Of a stretch of 64,000 bases of DNA, positions 43,008-50,841 are shown one piece after another. The notes below the pieces were generated by a model that saw only the letters and a program-made list of their open reading frames with translations, was not told the DNA's origin and did no database searches. How positions within the stretch are numbered: the stretch's first letter is position 1; each line of letters starts with the position of its first letter. Source of the stretch: RPQJ01 sp963754535 (GTDB lineage: Bacteria; Pseudomonadota; Gammaproteobacteria; Steroidobacterales; Steroidobacteraceae); contig CAVWGG010000013.1 in assembly GCA_963754535.1 (NCBI GenBank), forward strand, positions 6,555 through 70,554, given 5' to 3'. The translations under genes and the position numbers were made by a program.

Positions 43008-43025
43008 ATTCGCGGAGTTACGCGA
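43008..43025. promoter_or_regulatory. Second operator-like element O2
   Basis: TCGCG and CGCGA arms around GAGTTA, about 14 bases upstream of the -35 box. On the minus strand it reads TCGCGTAACTCCGCGA. Its core TAACTCCGCGA differs from O1 (TAACTCGCGA) by one inserted C, so both could bind the same regulator. Confidence 0.45.
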
Positions 43026-43419
43026 GGGTGTTGAGAGAGGCTCTGGACGGGGGGGGAATTGGCCAGACTGGTCAAAATTCAACCAGATCATGGGGCTGGG
43101 CGGGAACCCTCAATTAGCCCGGAGGTGCCGCAAGGACCGCTCGAGGGCCATCAAGCCAGGCATATGTAAACTCGAGCTGACGCGTGATTGGACTTAATCA
43201 GGCCAAAATCAGGATTTTGTGAAACGCGTCACACAATTCAATCAATTACATAAAAAACAATTAGATAAGAGAGTTTCTTAAATAGAAATGTGTGATAGCT
43301 GCTTGGCCTGTTCGGAGGCTCCAAAATCATTCAGGTCGAACGCCTGGTTTGCAGGGTCACTGGTCCTCTCGAGCCACAGTCCTGACGTTCCGGGACTGTC
43401 GCGGCGGGACCAATGAAAA
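43026..43419. other. AT-rich non-coding region upstream of the island promoter
   Basis: No convincing gene is found. It holds a run of eight G (43049-43056), an imperfect inverted repeat around GGCCAGACTGGTC, an AT-rich stretch (about 43190-43300), and a hairpin ACAGTCC/GGACTGT (43377-43383 with 43394-43400). A T-arm-like stem-loop near 43333-43349 has no other tRNA parts. The composition marks it as part of the accessory island. Confidence 0.5.
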
Positions 43420-43451
43420 CGGCCGGTTCCCCTCGCGGGAAACCGGCCGTG
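43420..43451 (-). terminator. Terminator of the parvulin gene
   Basis: ACGGCCGGTT-CCC (43420-43432) pairs with GGG-AAACCGGCCGT (43438-43451) with one bulged base and a 5-base loop. On the minus strand it is followed by TTTTC. It lies just after the parvulin stop (43476). Confidence 0.7.
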
Positions 43452-43475
43452 GCCAGCAAAAAAAATGCTTGACGG

Positions 43476-44334
43476 TCAGCCAGTCTTCTGGATCTTCGCA
43501 GTCTTGCGAAGGTCGTCGAGGTACGACTGCAGCTTCTTCCGCTGCGCGAACACCTTGACCTGCTCCTTCACATCCTCGAACGCGGGCGCGGTCGGGGAGC
43601 GAACGTCCTCGAGCTGGATGACGTGATAGCCGTACTGGGTCTGCACCGGCTCGGTGGTCGTCTTGCCCTTTTCGAGCTTCGCCAACGCCTCTGAGAACGG
43701 CTTCACCATCGTCTGGGCCGAGAACCAGCCGAGATCGCCGCCCTTGGCCGCGCTGCCGGGATCCTTCGACTTGGCCTTCGCGATCTTCGCGAAGTCGCCG
43801 CCAGCCAGCAGTTCCTTGATGACTGCGTCCGCGGCTTCCTTCGTCTCAACCAGGATGTGACGAGCCTTGTATTCCTTGGGCATGTTCGCCACTTCGGAAT
43901 CATAGGCGGCCTTCACTTCGTCGTCGGAGACCGGATGCGACTTCACGTACTTGTCGCTGGCGGCCTCGGCGAGGATCTGCGAGTGCAGCAGGTCGAGCCG
44001 AGCCTGCACGTCCGGGGAGGACGGCCAGTCCATCCTTCTCGGCAGCCTGCGCGGCGAGCGTCATGTTCACGAGTTGTTCGAGCAGCGCGTCCCTCTGCTC
44101 CTTCGTGGCTTCGGCAGCGGGCTTGCCGGTGACGGCCTGCAGGAACGTGTCGAGCAGGTTTGCGTTGATTGCCTTGCCGTTGACGGTGACGAGCGTCGGC
44201 GAGGCCTTTTCGGCGGCCGCGGGCGCAGCCGTCGGGCTAGCAGGCTTGGCTGCATCTTCTGCGGGTTTCGTGCACGCGGTGGTGCCCAGCGCAATGGCGG
44301 CGCCGAGCAGGAGGACGGTCTTCAGGTTTCGCAT
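43476..44334 (-). pseudogene. Parvulin-type peptidyl-prolyl isomerase lipoprotein, frameshifted
   Basis: ATG 44334 opens a lipoprotein signal with a TTAC lipobox (MRNLKTVLLLGAAIALGTTAC), then a SurA-like N-terminal part (VTVNGKAINANLLDTFLQAV, LLEQLVNMTLAAQAAEKDGL). After residue about 100 the frame is lost; the continuation SSPDVQARLDLLHSQILAE and the rotamase domain (YKARHILVETKEAA, GGDLGWFSAQTMVKPF, VQTQYGYHVIQLED) lie in another frame (43476-44033). The break is near 44025-44035, consistent with one extra base or two missing ones. A corrected product of about 285 residues would be a periplasmic folding catalyst. It may be a genuine pseudogene or a sequence error. An internal ATG at 44033 could still yield the isomerase domain. 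Confidence 0.8.
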
Positions 44335-44401
44335 CGATGAGCCTCTGTGGATGGTTCGTCAGGGCGTCCAGGGGGACGCGGTAATGGGAGAAGCGTTGTC
44401 G

Positions 44402-44695
44402 TCAGGCCAGCGAGCCTTCGCCGGGCGCCAGGGCCTGGATCGACAGCGCATGGATATCGGTGGTCATCATGTCGCCGACTGCTTCATACACGAGCCGGTG
44501 CCGCCGTACGACAGGCAGGCCCGAGAATCGTTCCGAAACGAGCTGTACCGTGAAGTGGCCGTGCCCTCCGGCCGCGCCTGCATGACCGGCGTGCAGATGG
44601 CTGTCGTCGACGACGTGCAGTTCCGACGGCTGCAAGGCCGCGCGCAGCCGGGCTTCCAGTTTTTCGGCTCGGGTGGGCGAATTCGTCTGTGTCAT
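44402..44695 (-). CDS. BolA-family protein
   Basis: A 97-residue protein with the BolA fold: EKLEARLRAALQPSELHVVD, the loop SHLHAGHAGAAGGHGHFTVQ, then FSGLPVVRRHRLVYEAVGD, which contains the invariant RHRLVY. BolA proteins bind [2Fe-2S] clusters with monothiol glutaredoxins and can also bind DNA. The His-rich loop fits the cluster-binding surface. Start overlaps the YciI stop (ATGA). Confidence 0.92.
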   Translation of the reverse strand: MTQTNSPTRAEKLEARLRAALQPSELHVVDDSHLHAGHAGAAGGHGHFTVQLVSERFSGLPVVRRHRLVYEAVGDMMTTDIHALSIQALAPGEGSLA

Positions 44696-44991
44696 GGCAG
44701 CGACTTCACGAATGGGCGAACTTCATGGGATTCGAACACGCCTTCAGTGACGTACGGGTCGGCGGCCACCCAGGCCTTCGCGTCGGCGAGCGAGGCGAAC
44801 TCGGCAATGATCACGCTGCCCGAAAAGCCGGCAGGGCCGGGGTCCGGTGAATCAATCGCAGGGCAGGGGCCGGCGACGAGCATGCGTCCTTCATCGAGGA
44901 GCTGCTTTGCGCGTTCGAGATGCGCAGGACGCACTCGTTTGCGGATCTCGAGTGCGTTGGGGGCGTCTTTGCCGATGATCACGTACCACAT
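44692..44991 (-). CDS. yciI: YciI-family protein
   Basis: A 99-residue ferredoxin-like protein. MWYVIIGKDAPNALEIRK, RPAHLERAKQLLDEGRMLVAGP and DPYVTEGVFESHEVRPF are the family blocks, with the conserved His of RPAHL and the Asp of ADPY. ATG 44991 matches the family N terminus and the E. coli length of 98; GTG 45009 is in frame but adds six residues. The yciB gene is immediately upstream. The biochemical role is not established. Confidence 0.92.
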   Translation of the reverse strand: MWYVIIGKDAPNALEIRKRVRPAHLERAKQLLDEGRMLVAGPCPAIDSPDPGPAGFSGSVIIAEFASLADAKAWVAADPYVTEGVFESHEVRPFVKSLP

Positions 44992-45005
44992 GGCTGGAAC
45001 CCGGC

Positions 45006-45566
45006 TCACTCTGTTCGGGGTGTGCCGGCAGCGTCCGCCTGGTCGAGCTTGCGCCCCAGCCAGTAGCCCTGCGCCAGCGCAAAGACGATCGTCAGGCCCA
45101 TCAGGCCGAACAGCTTGAAGTTCACCCAGGTGTCTTCACTGAAGTTGTACGCGACGTACAGGTTCAGCACCGCGCAGACGATGAAATAGCCGACCCACAT
45201 CAGGTTCAGGCGCGTCCATAGGGACGCTGGTTCGAGTTTCATCTTCTCGCCCATCAGGCGCTGGACGATGGTTGGTCCTTTCATGAACTGGCTGGCGAGG
45301 AACGCGCCCGCGAACAGCAGGTTCACGATGGTCGGCTTCCACTTGATGAAGGCCGCGTCGTGAATGGCCAGGGTCAGGCCGCCGAACACGAGCACCAGGA
45401 TGGCCGACGTGAGCAGCATCGGGCTCACCTTCTTATGCTTGAACCAGCTGATCGCGGTCTGCACCAGCACGCCGACGATCAGGACCGCCGTTGCGACGTA
45501 GATACCCGCCATCTTGTAAGCGATGAAGAAAAATACGACGGGCAGAAGGTCAAACAGCATTTGCAT
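45006..45566 (-). CDS. yciB: Septation-associated inner membrane protein YciB (IspZ)
   Basis: A 186-residue protein with five membrane helices: MQMLFDLLPVVFFFIAYKMA, ATAVLIVGVLVQTAISWF, PMLLTSAILVLVFGGLTLA, and so on. KWKPTIVNLLFAGAFLASQF and LNLMWVGYFIVCAVLNLYVA are the IspZ family hallmarks. In E. coli it interacts with division and elongation complexes. ATG 45566 is chosen, since it starts the first helix; an upstream extension to 45653 is polar and would overlap the divergent yciO. Confidence 0.93.
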   Translation of the reverse strand: MQMLFDLLPVVFFFIAYKMAGIYVATAVLIVGVLVQTAISWFKHKKVSPMLLTSAILVLVFGGLTLAIHDAAFIKWKPTIVNLLFAGAFLASQFMKGPTIVQRLMGEKMKLEPASLWTRLNLMWVGYFIVCAVLNLYVAYNFSEDTWVNFKLFGLMGLTIVFALAQGYWLGRKLDQADAAGTPRTE

Positions 45567-45651
45567 CGGGCTGCGGTGCGCTCGGGGCGGGTAGACGAAG
45601 GGTCGCGTATCATAGCAACTTGGCCGTGACACCCGCGGCTGGGCGAGTTTC

Positions 45652-46275
45652 ATGGCGTTCCTGATCTCAATTCACCCGCAGAATCCGCAGCCGCGCCTGG
45701 TGCGCCAGGCCATCGCCGCCATCCGCGACGGCAGCGTCGTGGTCTATCCGACGGACTCCAGCTACGCGCTCGGCTGCCTGATCGGCGACAAAGAAGCGAT
45801 GGAGCGCATCCGGCGTATCCGCGACGTGGACGTGAAGAACCATAATTTCACGCTGGTCTGCCGCGACCTGTCGGAGATCGCGAAATACGCCCGGGTCGAC
45901 AACAGCCAGTACCGGACCCTGAAGGCGTTCACTCCGGGCCCGTACACGTTCCTGCTGGAGGCCACGCGGGAGGTGCCCAAGCGGCTGCAGAACCCGAAGC
46001 GCCGCACCATCGGTATCCGTGTCCCGGACAACGCGATCGTCAGCATGCTGCTGGCGGAGCTTGGGGAGCCGATCATGAGTTCCACCCTGTTGCTGCCGGG
46101 TGAATCGACAACCCCGACCGACCCACAGGAGATCAAGGTGAAGCTCGATCACCTGGTCGACCTCGTGATCGACGGCGGCACCGGTGGCATCGAGCCCAGC
46201 AGCGTCGTGGACCTGTCGAGCGGCACTCCGGTCATCGTGCGTCGCGGCAAGGGCGACGTCTCCGCGTTCGAGTGA
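45652..46275 (+). CDS. yciO: YciO (Sua5/TsaC-like) protein
   Basis: A 207-residue YrdC-fold protein. VVVYPTDSSYALGCLIGDK, IRRIRDVDVKNHNFTLVCRD, TPGPYTFLLEAT and RTIGIRVPDN are the TsaC/Sua5-like blocks. Length and details (DVDVKNHNFTLVC) fit the YciO branch rather than TsaC. The YrdC fold makes threonylcarbamoyl-adenylate for tRNA t6A; YciO itself has weak or uncertain activity. It lies 141 bases before trpS, with its own promoter region in between. Confidence 0.9.
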   Translation: MAFLISIHPQNPQPRLVRQAIAAIRDGSVVVYPTDSSYALGCLIGDKEAMERIRRIRDVDVKNHNFTLVCRDLSEIAKYARVDNSQYRTLKAFTPGPYTFLLEATREVPKRLQNPKRRTIGIRVPDNAIVSMLLAELGEPIMSSTLLLPGESTTPTDPQEIKVKLDHLVDLVIDGGTGGIEPSSVVDLSSGTPVIVRRGKGDVSAFE

Positions 46276-46295
46276 ACGCGGCCCGGGCGGCTGCG

Positions 46296-46301
46296 TATAA
46301 T
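46296..46301 (+). promoter_or_regulatory. TATAAT -10 box upstream of trpS
   Basis: A perfect TATAAT at 46296-46301; the matching -35 position (TGAACG, 46273-46278) is poor. It would give a leader of about 110 bases before trpS that carries the inverted repeats described below. Confidence 0.45.
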
Positions 46302-46330
46302 CGCGCCTTTCCACTGGCTTGGCGGGTCGA

Positions 46331-46386
46331 CTCAGGTTAAAGCAATACCTGAGATTAATCTTTCAAGCTGCTGATATTTAAAATAT
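46331..46386 (+). promoter_or_regulatory. Inverted repeats in the trpS leader
   Basis: CTCAGGT (46331-46337) pairs with ACCTGAG (46347-46353) around a 9-base loop. Further on, ATATTT and AAATAT (46374-46386) form a palindrome around one A. The leader is unusually AT-rich for this genome. Possible operator or RNA element for the synthetase gene; no T-box features were recognised. Confidence 0.35.
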
Positions 46387-46416
46387 TAAACCGCGACAAG
46401 GTCGCAGGGAACCCGT

Positions 46417-47634
46417 TTGAGTTCTACCGTCACGACACCGCGTCGAGTGCTCTCGGGAATGCGTCCGACGGGCAGCCTGCACCTCGGCAACTACCACGGC
46501 GCACTGAAGAACTGGACCGAGCTCCAGTACCAGTACGACTGCTATTTCTTCATTGCCGACTATCACGCGCTCACGACCGGGTACGAAGACACCCGGCATC
46601 TCGAGGATTTCGCGTGGCAGATGGTCATCGACTGGCTTGCTGCGGGACTGAACCCGGCGGTCTGCACGATGTTCATCCAGTCCCGCGTCCCCGAGCACGC
46701 GGAGCTGCACCTGATGCTCTCGATGATCACGCCGCTGGGCTGGCTCGAGCGCGTGCCGACCTACAAGGACCAGCAGGAGCAGCTCAAGGAAAAGGACCTC
46801 GCCACCTACGGGTTCCTGGGTTACCCGCTGCTGCAGAGTGCCGACATCCTCCTGTACCGCCCCATGGGCGTGCCGGTCGGCGAGGACCAGGTTGCACACG
46901 TCGAAATCACGCGTGAGATCGCGCGCCGGTTCAATTTCATCTTCGGCCGCGAGCAGGATTTCGAAGCCAAGGCCGAGCGCGCCATCAAGAACCTCGGCAG
47001 CAAGAACGCGGCGATCTATCGCGACCTGCGCAAGGGCTACCAGGAGCAGGGCCAGGACGACGCGCTGACGAAGGCGCACGCGTTGCTCGACGGGAATTCG
47101 CGCCTCACGCTGGCCGACCGCGAGCGCCTGCTCGGTTACCTCGAAGGCACGGGCCGCACGATCCTGACCGAGCCGGAAGCGCTGCTGACCTCGACGCCGA
47201 AAGTCACGGGTCTCGACGGCCGCAAGATGTCCAAGTCGTACGGCAACACGATCGGCATGCGCGAGGACCCGGACGAAGTCGCGAAGAAGCTCAAGACGAT
47301 GCAGACCGATCCTGCACGCGTGCGGCGCACCGACCCGGGCAATCCCGAGAAGTGCCCGGTCTGGGACCTGCACAAGCTCTATTCCGACGGGGACACGCAG
47401 CGCTGGGTCGACCAGGGCTGCCGGTCCGCGGGCATCGGCTGCCTCGAGTGCAAGAAGCCGGTGATCGACAAGATCGTCGAGGAAGTCACGGGCATGCGTC
47501 AGCGTGCGCAGGAGTACGAGGACAACCCGGACCTGGTGCACGGCATCATCGCGGAAGGCTGCGAGAAAGCGCGCGCGGTCGCGGGCCAGACCCTCGACGA
47601 CGTTAAGCAGGCGATGGGCCTCGCGTACCGCTGA
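46417..47634 (+). CDS. trpS: Tryptophan--tRNA ligase, probable [4Fe-4S] type
   Basis: A 405-residue class I synthetase: PTGSLHLGNYHGAL (HIGH), LGYPLLQSADILLY, VPVGEDQVAHVEITREIARR and GRKMSKSYGNTI (KMSKS). It is longer than the usual 330 residues because of an internal insertion and a C-terminal cysteine set: EKCPVW, then 21 residues to DQGCRSAGIGCLECKK. The spacing C-x21-C-x6-C-x2-C is nearly that of the iron-sulfur TrpRS of Thermotoga (C-x22-C-x6-C-x2-C). The start is TTG 46417 with AGGGA 6 bases upstream; no ATG precedes the HIGH motif in a sensible position. Confidence 0.93.
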   Translation: MSSTVTTPRRVLSGMRPTGSLHLGNYHGALKNWTELQYQYDCYFFIADYHALTTGYEDTRHLEDFAWQMVIDWLAAGLNPAVCTMFIQSRVPEHAELHLMLSMITPLGWLERVPTYKDQQEQLKEKDLATYGFLGYPLLQSADILLYRPMGVPVGEDQVAHVEITREIARRFNFIFGREQDFEAKAERAIKNLGSKNAAIYRDLRKGYQEQGQDDALTKAHALLDGNSRLTLADRERLLGYLEGTGRTILTEPEALLTSTPKVTGLDGRKMSKSYGNTIGMREDPDEVAKKLKTMQTDPARVRRTDPGNPEKCPVWDLHKLYSDGDTQRWVDQGCRSAGIGCLECKKPVIDKIVEEVTGMRQRAQEYEDNPDLVHGIIAEGCEKARAVAGQTLDDVKQAMGLAYR

Positions 47635-47647
47635 GGCAGGACAGCGC

Positions 47648-48577
47648 ATGACCAAACCCGACCTCAAGTTGATCGAAGGCGGGCTGGGCCACCAGCCGCC
47701 GGCCGAGCCGCACGTGCCGGAGACCCACGAGCAGGGCGAGATGCCGTTCGCCGTGGTCGACGGCGAGCCGGTCACGCAGATGCCGAAGGACCTGTACATC
47801 CCGCCGGATGCGCTGCAGGTGTTCCTCGAGGCCTTCGAAGGCCCGCTCGACCTGCTGCTCTACCTGATCCGGCGGCAGAACCTCGACATCCTCGACATCC
47901 CGATCGCGGAGATCACGCGCCAGTACATGTCGTACATCGACGTGATGCGCGGCATGCAGCTCGAACTCGCGGGCGAATACCTCGTGATGGCCGCGACGCT
48001 GGCCGAGATCAAGTCGCGCATGCTGCTGCCGCGACCGGCGTCGGCCGGCGAGGAAGAAGCCGACCCACGCGCCGAACTCGTCCGCCGCCTGCAGGAATAC
48101 GAGCGCTTCAAGCGCGCGGCGCTGGACATCGAGGAACTGCACCGCATCGATCGCGACACGTTCCCGGCCTCGGCCGAACTCGTCGAGCGTCGCGTCGTCA
48201 GGCTGCAGCCGAACGTCTCGCTGCAGGAGATGCTCGTCGCGCTCAAGGACGTGATGGGCCGCGCGGAAATGTTCGCGCACCATCACATCAGCCGCGAGCG
48301 GCTCTCGGTGCGCCAGCGCATGTCCGAAGTGCTGGGCACGATGCGCACGCAGGCGTTCGTGGAGTTCGTCACGCTGTTCCGCGCCGAAGAAGGGCGCATG
48401 GGCGTCACCGTCACTTTCATCGCGATCCTCGAGTTGCTCCGCGAGGGGCTGATCGAGATCGTGCAGTCCGAACCGTATGCGCCGATCCACGTGCGCGCCG
48501 GCACTCCCCGCCAGGCGGAACAGATCGACGACATGGATGACCGGGTCCCGCAGGGCCCGCAAGGCACCGAATCATGA
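47648..48577 (+). CDS. scpA: Segregation and condensation protein A
   Basis: A 309-residue kleisin. After a polar N-terminal tail, FLEAFEGPLDLLLYLIRRQNLDI begins the N-terminal SMC-binding helices; EYLVMAATLAEIKSRMLLPR follows, then a charged linker and a C-terminal winged helix (FVTLFRAEEGRMGVTVTFIAI). With ScpB and SMC or a MukB-like partner it organises the chromosome. ATG 47648 has AGGAC upstream. It overlaps scpB by ATGA. Confidence 0.93.
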   Translation: MTKPDLKLIEGGLGHQPPAEPHVPETHEQGEMPFAVVDGEPVTQMPKDLYIPPDALQVFLEAFEGPLDLLLYLIRRQNLDILDIPIAEITRQYMSYIDVMRGMQLELAGEYLVMAATLAEIKSRMLLPRPASAGEEEADPRAELVRRLQEYERFKRAALDIEELHRIDRDTFPASAELVERRVVRLQPNVSLQEMLVALKDVMGRAEMFAHHHISRERLSVRQRMSEVLGTMRTQAFVEFVTLFRAEEGRMGVTVTFIAILELLREGLIEIVQSEPYAPIHVRAGTPRQAEQIDDMDDRVPQGPQGTES

Positions 48578-49251
48578 CCCAACACCCCCTGAGCGGCGTC
48601 GTCGAGGCCGTGCTGCTGGCTGCCGGCCGCCCCGTGACGATCGAGCAGTTGCTCGAACTGTTCGACGAGGGGCAGCGCCCGCCGGCCGAAGAAATCGCGG
48701 CTGCGCTTGCCGAACTGCAGCAGAGCTACCAGGACCGTGGCGTCGAACTGCGCGAGGTCGCGAGTGGCTGGCGCGTGCAGATCCGTCCGCAGCACGCCGA
48801 TGTCGTTTCCCGCCTGTGGCAGGAACGGCCGAGCCGCTATTCGCGCGCGCTGCTCGAGACGCTGGCGTTGATTGCCTATCGCCAGCCGATCACGCGTGGC
48901 GAGATCGAGGACATTCGCGGCGTCACCGTCAGCACGACGATCATGCGCACCCTGCACGAGCGCAGCTGGATCCGCGTGGTCGGCCACCGTGAAGTTCCGG
49001 GCCGTCCCGAACTGCTCGGCACCACGCGTGAGTTCCTCGACTACTTCGGCCTGAAGAGCCTCGACGACCTGCCGACGCTGGCCGAGCTGCGCGACCTCGA
49101 AGACATCAAGGAGCAGCTCGACCTGCCGGCCGCGATTGCCGCCGCCGAGGCGGGGCAGGCCGAAGAACCGGCGACGCTCGATGCCGAGGCAGCAACGACC
49201 GTCGACGCAGCGGCCGAGGCGTCCGCCGAATCGGACGAGGAATCCCGTTGA
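48574..49251 (+). CDS. scpB: Segregation and condensation protein B
   Basis: A 225-residue protein with tandem winged helices: VVEAVLLAAGRPVTIEQLLEL and RYSRALLETLALIAYRQPITR (the family signature), then EIEDIRGVTVSTTIMRTLHERSWI. A long Ala/Glu-rich tail (DAEAATTVDAAAEASAESDE) is probably unstructured. Its start overlaps scpA and its stop overlaps the start of the rluB-like gene (TTGA), giving a three-gene unit. Confidence 0.94.
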   Translation: MTQHPLSGVVEAVLLAAGRPVTIEQLLELFDEGQRPPAEEIAAALAELQQSYQDRGVELREVASGWRVQIRPQHADVVSRLWQERPSRYSRALLETLALIAYRQPITRGEIEDIRGVTVSTTIMRTLHERSWIRVVGHREVPGRPELLGTTREFLDYFGLKSLDDLPTLAELRDLEDIKEQLDLPAAIAAAEAGQAEEPATLDAEAATTVDAAAEASAESDEESR

Positions 49252-50078
49252 GCGAACGCCTGCACAAGCTGCTCGCGCAGCACGGCATCGGTTCGCGCCG
49301 CCAGGTCGAAGCCTGGATTCGCGAAGGCCGCGTGCTGGTCAACGGCCGGCCGGCCGAGATCGGTCATGCGTTGCAGCAGGGCGAACGCGTCGTGGTGGAT
49401 GGCAAGGACGTGACTCGACTGCTCGCCGTGGACCGCAAGCTGCAGGTCATCCTGTATCACAAGCCCACGGGCGAAATGCTGCGCAGCCGTGCGGGCGACG
49501 ATCGCGAAAGCGTCGAGATGAACCTGCCCGCGCTGCATGCGGGTCGCTGGGTGGCGGTCAACGCCCTCGGCTTTGGCGAAGACGGCCTGCTGATCCTGTC
49601 GAGCGAAGGAAAGTTCGCCCTGGCAATCGCCCGCCACAACCACGAGATTCCGGTCGAGTACCGCGTGCGCGCGTTGCGACCGAGCCAGGAAGAACCGTGG
49701 CCCGAAATGCCGACGGCCGTCGACGTGGAAGGGCAGACGGTCACATTCAGTGCCGTCGAGCCTTCGGGCCCCAGCGGCACCAACATGTGGTTCAGGGTCG
49801 CGAGCGACCGCACCTTGCCGCGCGGTGCGATCCGCGCGTTGTTCGATTCGGCGGGCCTCAAGATCAGCCGCACGATGCTGGTGAAGTGGGGCCCGATCGC
49901 CTTGCCGCGCGACCTGCCGCGAGGCCGCTCGCGCGCGCTCGAAGGGGCGGAACTCGATCCTCTCTACACGCTGGCGGGTCGCGATCGCGGCGACACCGGC
50001 CTCAAGCCGCGGCCGCGACCGCGGCCGGCCCCCGACCGCCGCAAGAAATCTACTGCGCGTCGAAGCGGCAACCGGTAA
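49248..50078 (+). CDS. rluB: RluB-like pseudouridine synthase homologue lacking the catalytic Asp
   Basis: A 276-residue protein in the usual rluB position after scpAB. An S4 RNA-binding domain (SERLHKLLAQHGIGSRRQVEA) precedes the RsuA/RluB-type synthase domain: ILYHKPTGEMLRSR, RWVAVNALGFGEDGLLILSS and VEYRVRAL. In the family the second block reads RWxxVGRLDxxTxGLLLL, and its Asp attacks uridine; here GRLD has become NALG. The region that should resemble NREVRRL is also weakened (LPRGAIRALF). It may be an RNA-binding protein without catalysis. The tail is Arg/Pro-rich. TTG start overlaps the scpB stop; the 3' end overlaps yciK. Confidence 0.82.
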   Translation: MSERLHKLLAQHGIGSRRQVEAWIREGRVLVNGRPAEIGHALQQGERVVVDGKDVTRLLAVDRKLQVILYHKPTGEMLRSRAGDDRESVEMNLPALHAGRWVAVNALGFGEDGLLILSSEGKFALAIARHNHEIPVEYRVRALRPSQEEPWPEMPTAVDVEGQTVTFSAVEPSGPSGTNMWFRVASDRTLPRGAIRALFDSAGLKISRTMLVKWGPIALPRDLPRGRSRALEGAELDPLYTLAGRDRGDTGLKPRPRPRPAPDRRKKSTARRSGNR

Positions 50079-50835
50079 CGCCCCGGCTGTCGGGTCCCAG
50101 CAGATACAGGAACGGCGCGAGCACGGCTTCGGGCCGGGTGAGTTGTTCCGCGTCTTCGCCCGGATACGCCTTGGCACGCATCGGTGAGCGCACGGCGCCG
50201 GGGTTGACGCTGTTCGAGCGGATCGGCGAGTCCGTCGCCAGCTCATCCGCCAGCACCTGCATCAGTCCTTCGTCGGCGAACTTCGATACGGCATACGCGC
50301 CCCAGTACGCGCGACCCTTGATCGACACGCCACTCGTGGTGAAGACGATCGAGGCGTCCGTCGACTTGCCCAGCAGCGGCAGCAGGATCTTCGTCAGGAT
50401 GAAGGGTGCGTTGACGTTGACGTGCATCACCTTGAGCCACGTCGGCACGTCGTAGTGCGCAATCGGCGAGCGGTCGCCAAGGATTCCGCCCACCTGGGCG
50501 AGGCCGTCGAGCCGGCCGAACTCGCCGCCGATGGCATCGGCCAACGTGTCGTACGCGGCCGCGTCGGCTTTCTCGAAGTCGAGCGGTGCGATGGACGGTC
50601 GCGGACCGCCTTGCGCGACGATCGAATCGTAGACTTTCTCCAGTTTCTTCACCGAGCGGCCGCTCAGGATCACCCGGGCGCCCAACCGCGCGCAGGCCTG
50701 GGCGAGCGCGCCGCCGATGCTGCCACTGGCGCCCGTGACCAGGATGATCCGGTCGGCAAGCAGGTTGTCGGCCGGTGTGTATTGGCGAAGTTCGGCGGAG
50801 GTGGGCGCGGGCATCGGTGCTCCGTGGCGATTCAT
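50050..50835 (-). CDS. yciK: YciK-type short-chain dehydrogenase
   Basis: A 261-residue SDR: cofactor loop ILVTGASGSIGGALA (TGxxxGxG), NVNAPF in place of NNAG-like spacing, catalytic Ser in FTTSGVSIKGRAYWG and Tyr/Lys in YAVSK. VNPGAVRSPMRAKAYPGED is the YciK-like C-terminal part. The substrate is unknown. In Pseudomonas yciK also adjoins mupP and ubiG, and that order is kept here with two genes inserted between. Confidence 0.88.
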   Translation of the reverse strand: MNRHGAPMPAPTSAELRQYTPADNLLADRIILVTGASGSIGGALAQACARLGARVILSGRSVKKLEKVYDSIVAQGGPRPSIAPLDFEKADAAAYDTLADAIGGEFGRLDGLAQVGGILGDRSPIAHYDVPTWLKVMHVNVNAPFILTKILLPLLGKSTDASIVFTTSGVSIKGRAYWGAYAVSKFADEGLMQVLADELATDSPIRSNSVNPGAVRSPMRAKAYPGEDAEQLTRPEAVLAPFLYLLGPDSRGVTGCRFDAQ

Positions 50836-50841
50836 GAGTGT

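Noticed and set aside
43333..43349. tRNA or tmRNA remnant in the island flank
   Set aside because: Only a T-arm-like stem-loop is present; the loop lacks TTC and no acceptor, D or anticodon arm can be drawn.
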